Shown here: one piece after another, positions 61,798-64,000 of the stretch | How positions within the stretch are numbered: the first letter of the stretch is position 1 | Layout: every line of letters starts with the position of its first letter | Made by a program: the position numbers and the translations under genes | The notes under the pieces: generated by a model | Databases searched by the model: none | What the model was told of the DNA's origin: nothing | Seen by the model: the letters and a program-made list of their open reading frames with translations, nothing else | Source: Acidobacteriaceae bacterium | Lineage (GTDB): Bacteria > Acidobacteriota > Terriglobia > Terriglobales > Acidobacteriaceae | Assembly (NCBI GenBank): GCA_028283625.1 | Contig: JAPWKG010000003.1 | Span: 19,147 to 83,146 of the forward strand | DNA length: 64,000 nt | Direction of reading: 5' to 3'

Positions 61798-62952
61798 TCA
61801 TGCAACAGGCTGCGCCAGGCGCACCTGCTCCATCACCTCGGGAACCGTGATCGACAACAGACACTTCTTTTTCTGTTCGATACAGGTCTCCAGACCGCAC
61901 CCCATGCAATCCACCGGGTGATACAGCACGCGGTGCCCCTGCCCGACCGGAAACCATTGCCGGGGAATGTTGCGCGCCGCAAACAACGCAACGCAGGGCG
62001 TGCCCACCGCCGCGGCCAAATGCATCGGGCCGGAGTCATGCCCCAGGAAAAGATACGCATGCGCAAACGCTGCGGCCGACTGGCGAGGGCTCAGCTTCCC
62101 GCAAAGATTCACCACAGGGCCGCCGCCAGCGGCGCGCCAGCCTTCCGCCGCGAACTCGCTGGCCTCCGACTCCTCCGGCGCTCCTGCCAGCAGCAGGGTT
62201 CTGCCCGGAAACTCGGCGGCAAACGCTCCCAGCAGCGCTCGCCAGTTCTCGCGCCCCCAGTCCTTGGCCTGCACCTTGGTGCCCACCGAAACGGCGACCG
62301 CGGAACGAACGCTGCCGTCGAACGCTGGCACCTGCGCCTGAATGGCAGCAAGGGCTGCAGCCTTCTCGTCGACTGTCAGCTGCAGGTCCCAGCTGGCCAG
62401 CTCATCCAACCGGCCGTCTCCCAGCTCCGCCAGATTCCGCGCCAGCCGGGCCGCCTCCGGCTCCAAATTCAACGCCAGTGGATCTCCCGCAGAAGCACCG
62501 TAAAAGTTTTGCTGCATCGCCTCCGTGAGCGGGACGCCGATCAACCGCCGGATGCCGCAGAGGCGAAAGAACTTTGCATCCCGTTCCGCCGCGGCCGTAC
62601 CGCGCGAGGCCGCCAGATACACCAACGCCTCCGGACGAAAGCGGCGGATCTGCCACCACAGCTTCAGCAGATCCAGCGGATTACGCGTCCCGACCGTGTA
62701 GCGCACATACTCTTCCACCAAAGGACGGCCATCGGCACTCCCCTCCATGGGCCCCAGAATGGCAGCCGCTGCAGGAGCCTTGGAGCTGACCGGAACGTTG
62801 GTCAGCAACCTGCGCTCGGCGCCGGGGAAGGCTCGCGCCACCAGATGCAGGCTAGGCAAAGCGATCAGCATATCTCCAAGACTGCCGAGGCGATAAAGCA
62901 GAATGCGCCGGGGAGGCTGTGTTGTGGGCATGGCCGTAGTGTAGCCGCTCAC
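61798..62952 (-). CDS. Glycosyltransferase family 9 (heptosyltransferase-like)
   Basis: RRILLYRLGSLGDMLIALPSLHLVARAFP, FLGHDSGPMHLAAAVGTPCVALFAARNIPRQWFP, Cys-rich tail DCMGCGLETCIEQKKKC. Confidence 0.9.
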   Translation of the reverse strand: MSGYTTAMPTTQPPRRILLYRLGSLGDMLIALPSLHLVARAFPGAERRLLTNVPVSSKAPAAAAILGPMEGSADGRPLVEEYVRYTVGTRNPLDLLKLWWQIRRFRPEALVYLAASRGTAAAERDAKFFRLCGIRRLIGVPLTEAMQQNFYGASAGDPLALNLEPEAARLARNLAELGDGRLDELASWDLQLTVDEKAAALAAIQAQVPAFDGSVRSAVAVSVGTKVQAKDWGRENWRALLGAFAAEFPGRTLLLAGAPEESEASEFAAEGWRAAGGGPVVNLCGKLSPRQSAAAFAHAYLFLGHDSGPMHLAAAVGTPCVALFAARNIPRQWFPVGQGHRVLYHPVDCMGCGLETCIEQKKKCLLSITVPEVMEQVRLAQPVA

Positions 62953-62987
62953 CCGCGCAAACCATGCCTGTGCACGGAAGGACGCGT

Positions 62988-63608
62988 ATGCTGAGACGGA
63001 TGCTCAGCGCACAGGAGACCCTTCAGCTTCACGACACGGCGAACGCCCACTGGCATGACGCGCACCTCCCCGCGCCCCTGGCCACCACAGCCTTCACCGC
63101 CCTGCTGCTCGAGCAGCACCGTGCCAACTTTGAGCTGTGGCACCGCGAGGACGCCGCACGCGACCCCCTGGCCGCCGACAAGATTATCGCGGAAGTCAAA
63201 CGCGCCATCGACAAGCTCAACCAGCACCGCAACGATCTGGTGGAACGCATGGACCTCGCCCTGCTGGAAAAGGCAGGCGACCAGACCGCGAACGCTCCCC
63301 TGCACTCCGAGACCCCGGGGATGATGATCGACCGGCTCTCCATTCTCTCGCTCAAACTCTTTCACACCGCGGAAGAGGCCGCCCGGCCCGAAGCCACGGA
63401 CGCGCACCGCGAACGTAACCGCCAGCGGCTTAGCCTGCTGCAGCAACAGCGCAGCGACCTTGCACGGTGTCTCGATCTTCTTTGGAATGAAGTTTGCAGC
63501 GGTCAAAGACGCTTTAAGCTCTATCGTCAGCTAAAAATGTATAACGATCCGGAGTTAAACCCGGTGCTGCGGGCACACAACGTTCCCGCGCCAATTGCAT
63601 CCGAATAG
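62988..63608 (+). CDS. DUF4254-family protein
   Basis: HDTANAHWHDAHL... TAFTALLLEQHRANFELWHREDAARDPLAADKIIAEVKRAIDKLNQHRNDLVERMD... GMMIDRLSILSLKLFH. Confidence 0.78.
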   Translation: MLRRMLSAQETLQLHDTANAHWHDAHLPAPLATTAFTALLLEQHRANFELWHREDAARDPLAADKIIAEVKRAIDKLNQHRNDLVERMDLALLEKAGDQTANAPLHSETPGMMIDRLSILSLKLFHTAEEAARPEATDAHRERNRQRLSLLQQQRSDLARCLDLLWNEVCSGQRRFKLYRQLKMYNDPELNPVLRAHNVPAPIASE

Positions 63609-63738
63609 GGAGCTCTCGCAACCCCAGAGGTTGACCCGGAGCCGCCCGCTCGGTATAACACCCAAGCAGCCCCTACCACGGTTGTTTCCTGAAAGATTCC
63701 GCAGCGGTCGACCGCTGGGATACAAGAGTTTGTCTGCC

Positions 63739-64000
63739 ATGGCCACAAAATCCGCTACCGCTCCGAAGTCGAAGATCGAAACTAAGCCCAAACGCGCTGT
63801 AAAAACTCTTGCTGGCGATCCGCAAGAGAGCGCCGAACGCAAGAACCTGCTTTCGCTGTACGAGAACGCCCTCAAGCTGATGCAGCAGGGCAAGTACGAG
63901 AAGGCACACGAAGCGTTCAATGAGCTGCTGACCGATGCACCGCAGGATCTGGGCGACCGCATCCGCATGTACATCGCTGCCTGCGTCAGCCAGATTCATA
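63739..64000 (+). CDS. Partial TPR-like protein (3'-truncated by window edge)
   Basis: MATKSATAPKSKIETKPKRAVKTLAGDPQESAERKNLLSLYENALKLMQQGKYEKAHEAFNELLTDAPQDLGDRIRMYIAACVSQIH, open to the window end. Confidence 0.75.
   Translation, partial: MATKSATAPKSKIETKPKRAVKTLAGDPQESAERKNLLSLYENALKLMQQGKYEKAHEAFNELLTDAPQDLGDRIRMYIAACVSQIH

Overview
The window is a GC-rich chromosomal segment of about 64 kb that looks acidobacterial (Terriglobus/Granulicella-like). That taxonomic guess is inferred from gene content: bacillithiol genes, TPR-linked Ser/Thr kinase, bacterial cellulose cluster. Coding density is high and most genes are housekeeping: proC, COX15-type heme A synthase, bshA, ccmF-ccmH, dnaX-ybaB-recR, gpmI-eno, ribA, gap, pgk, tpiA, lepB, murQ, murA, pepA, argS, hldE. 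There are two tRNA genes, Val(TAC) and Lys(TTT). I saw no CRISPR array, transposase, integrase or prophage signature. The main accessory region is a minus-strand cellulose-secretion cluster at about 45.9-59.9 kb. It contains a BcsQ-like ATPase with a long N-terminal extension, a BcsA-BcsB fusion, a GH8 cellulase, and a 1.8-kaa BcsC with a ~500-aa low-complexity linker. Other points worth a second look are: an apparently ATPase-dead sigma54-activator-like protein; a SET-domain protein with a post-SET Cys motif; a secreted protein with LEA-like 11-mer repeats below a cluster of CCCTGT/ACAGGG motifs; a ChbG/YdjC deacetylase next to bshA; a Cys-rich CcmH variant; and several very strong intergenic hairpins. 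All calls come from reading the supplied ORFs and DNA. No database search was run.
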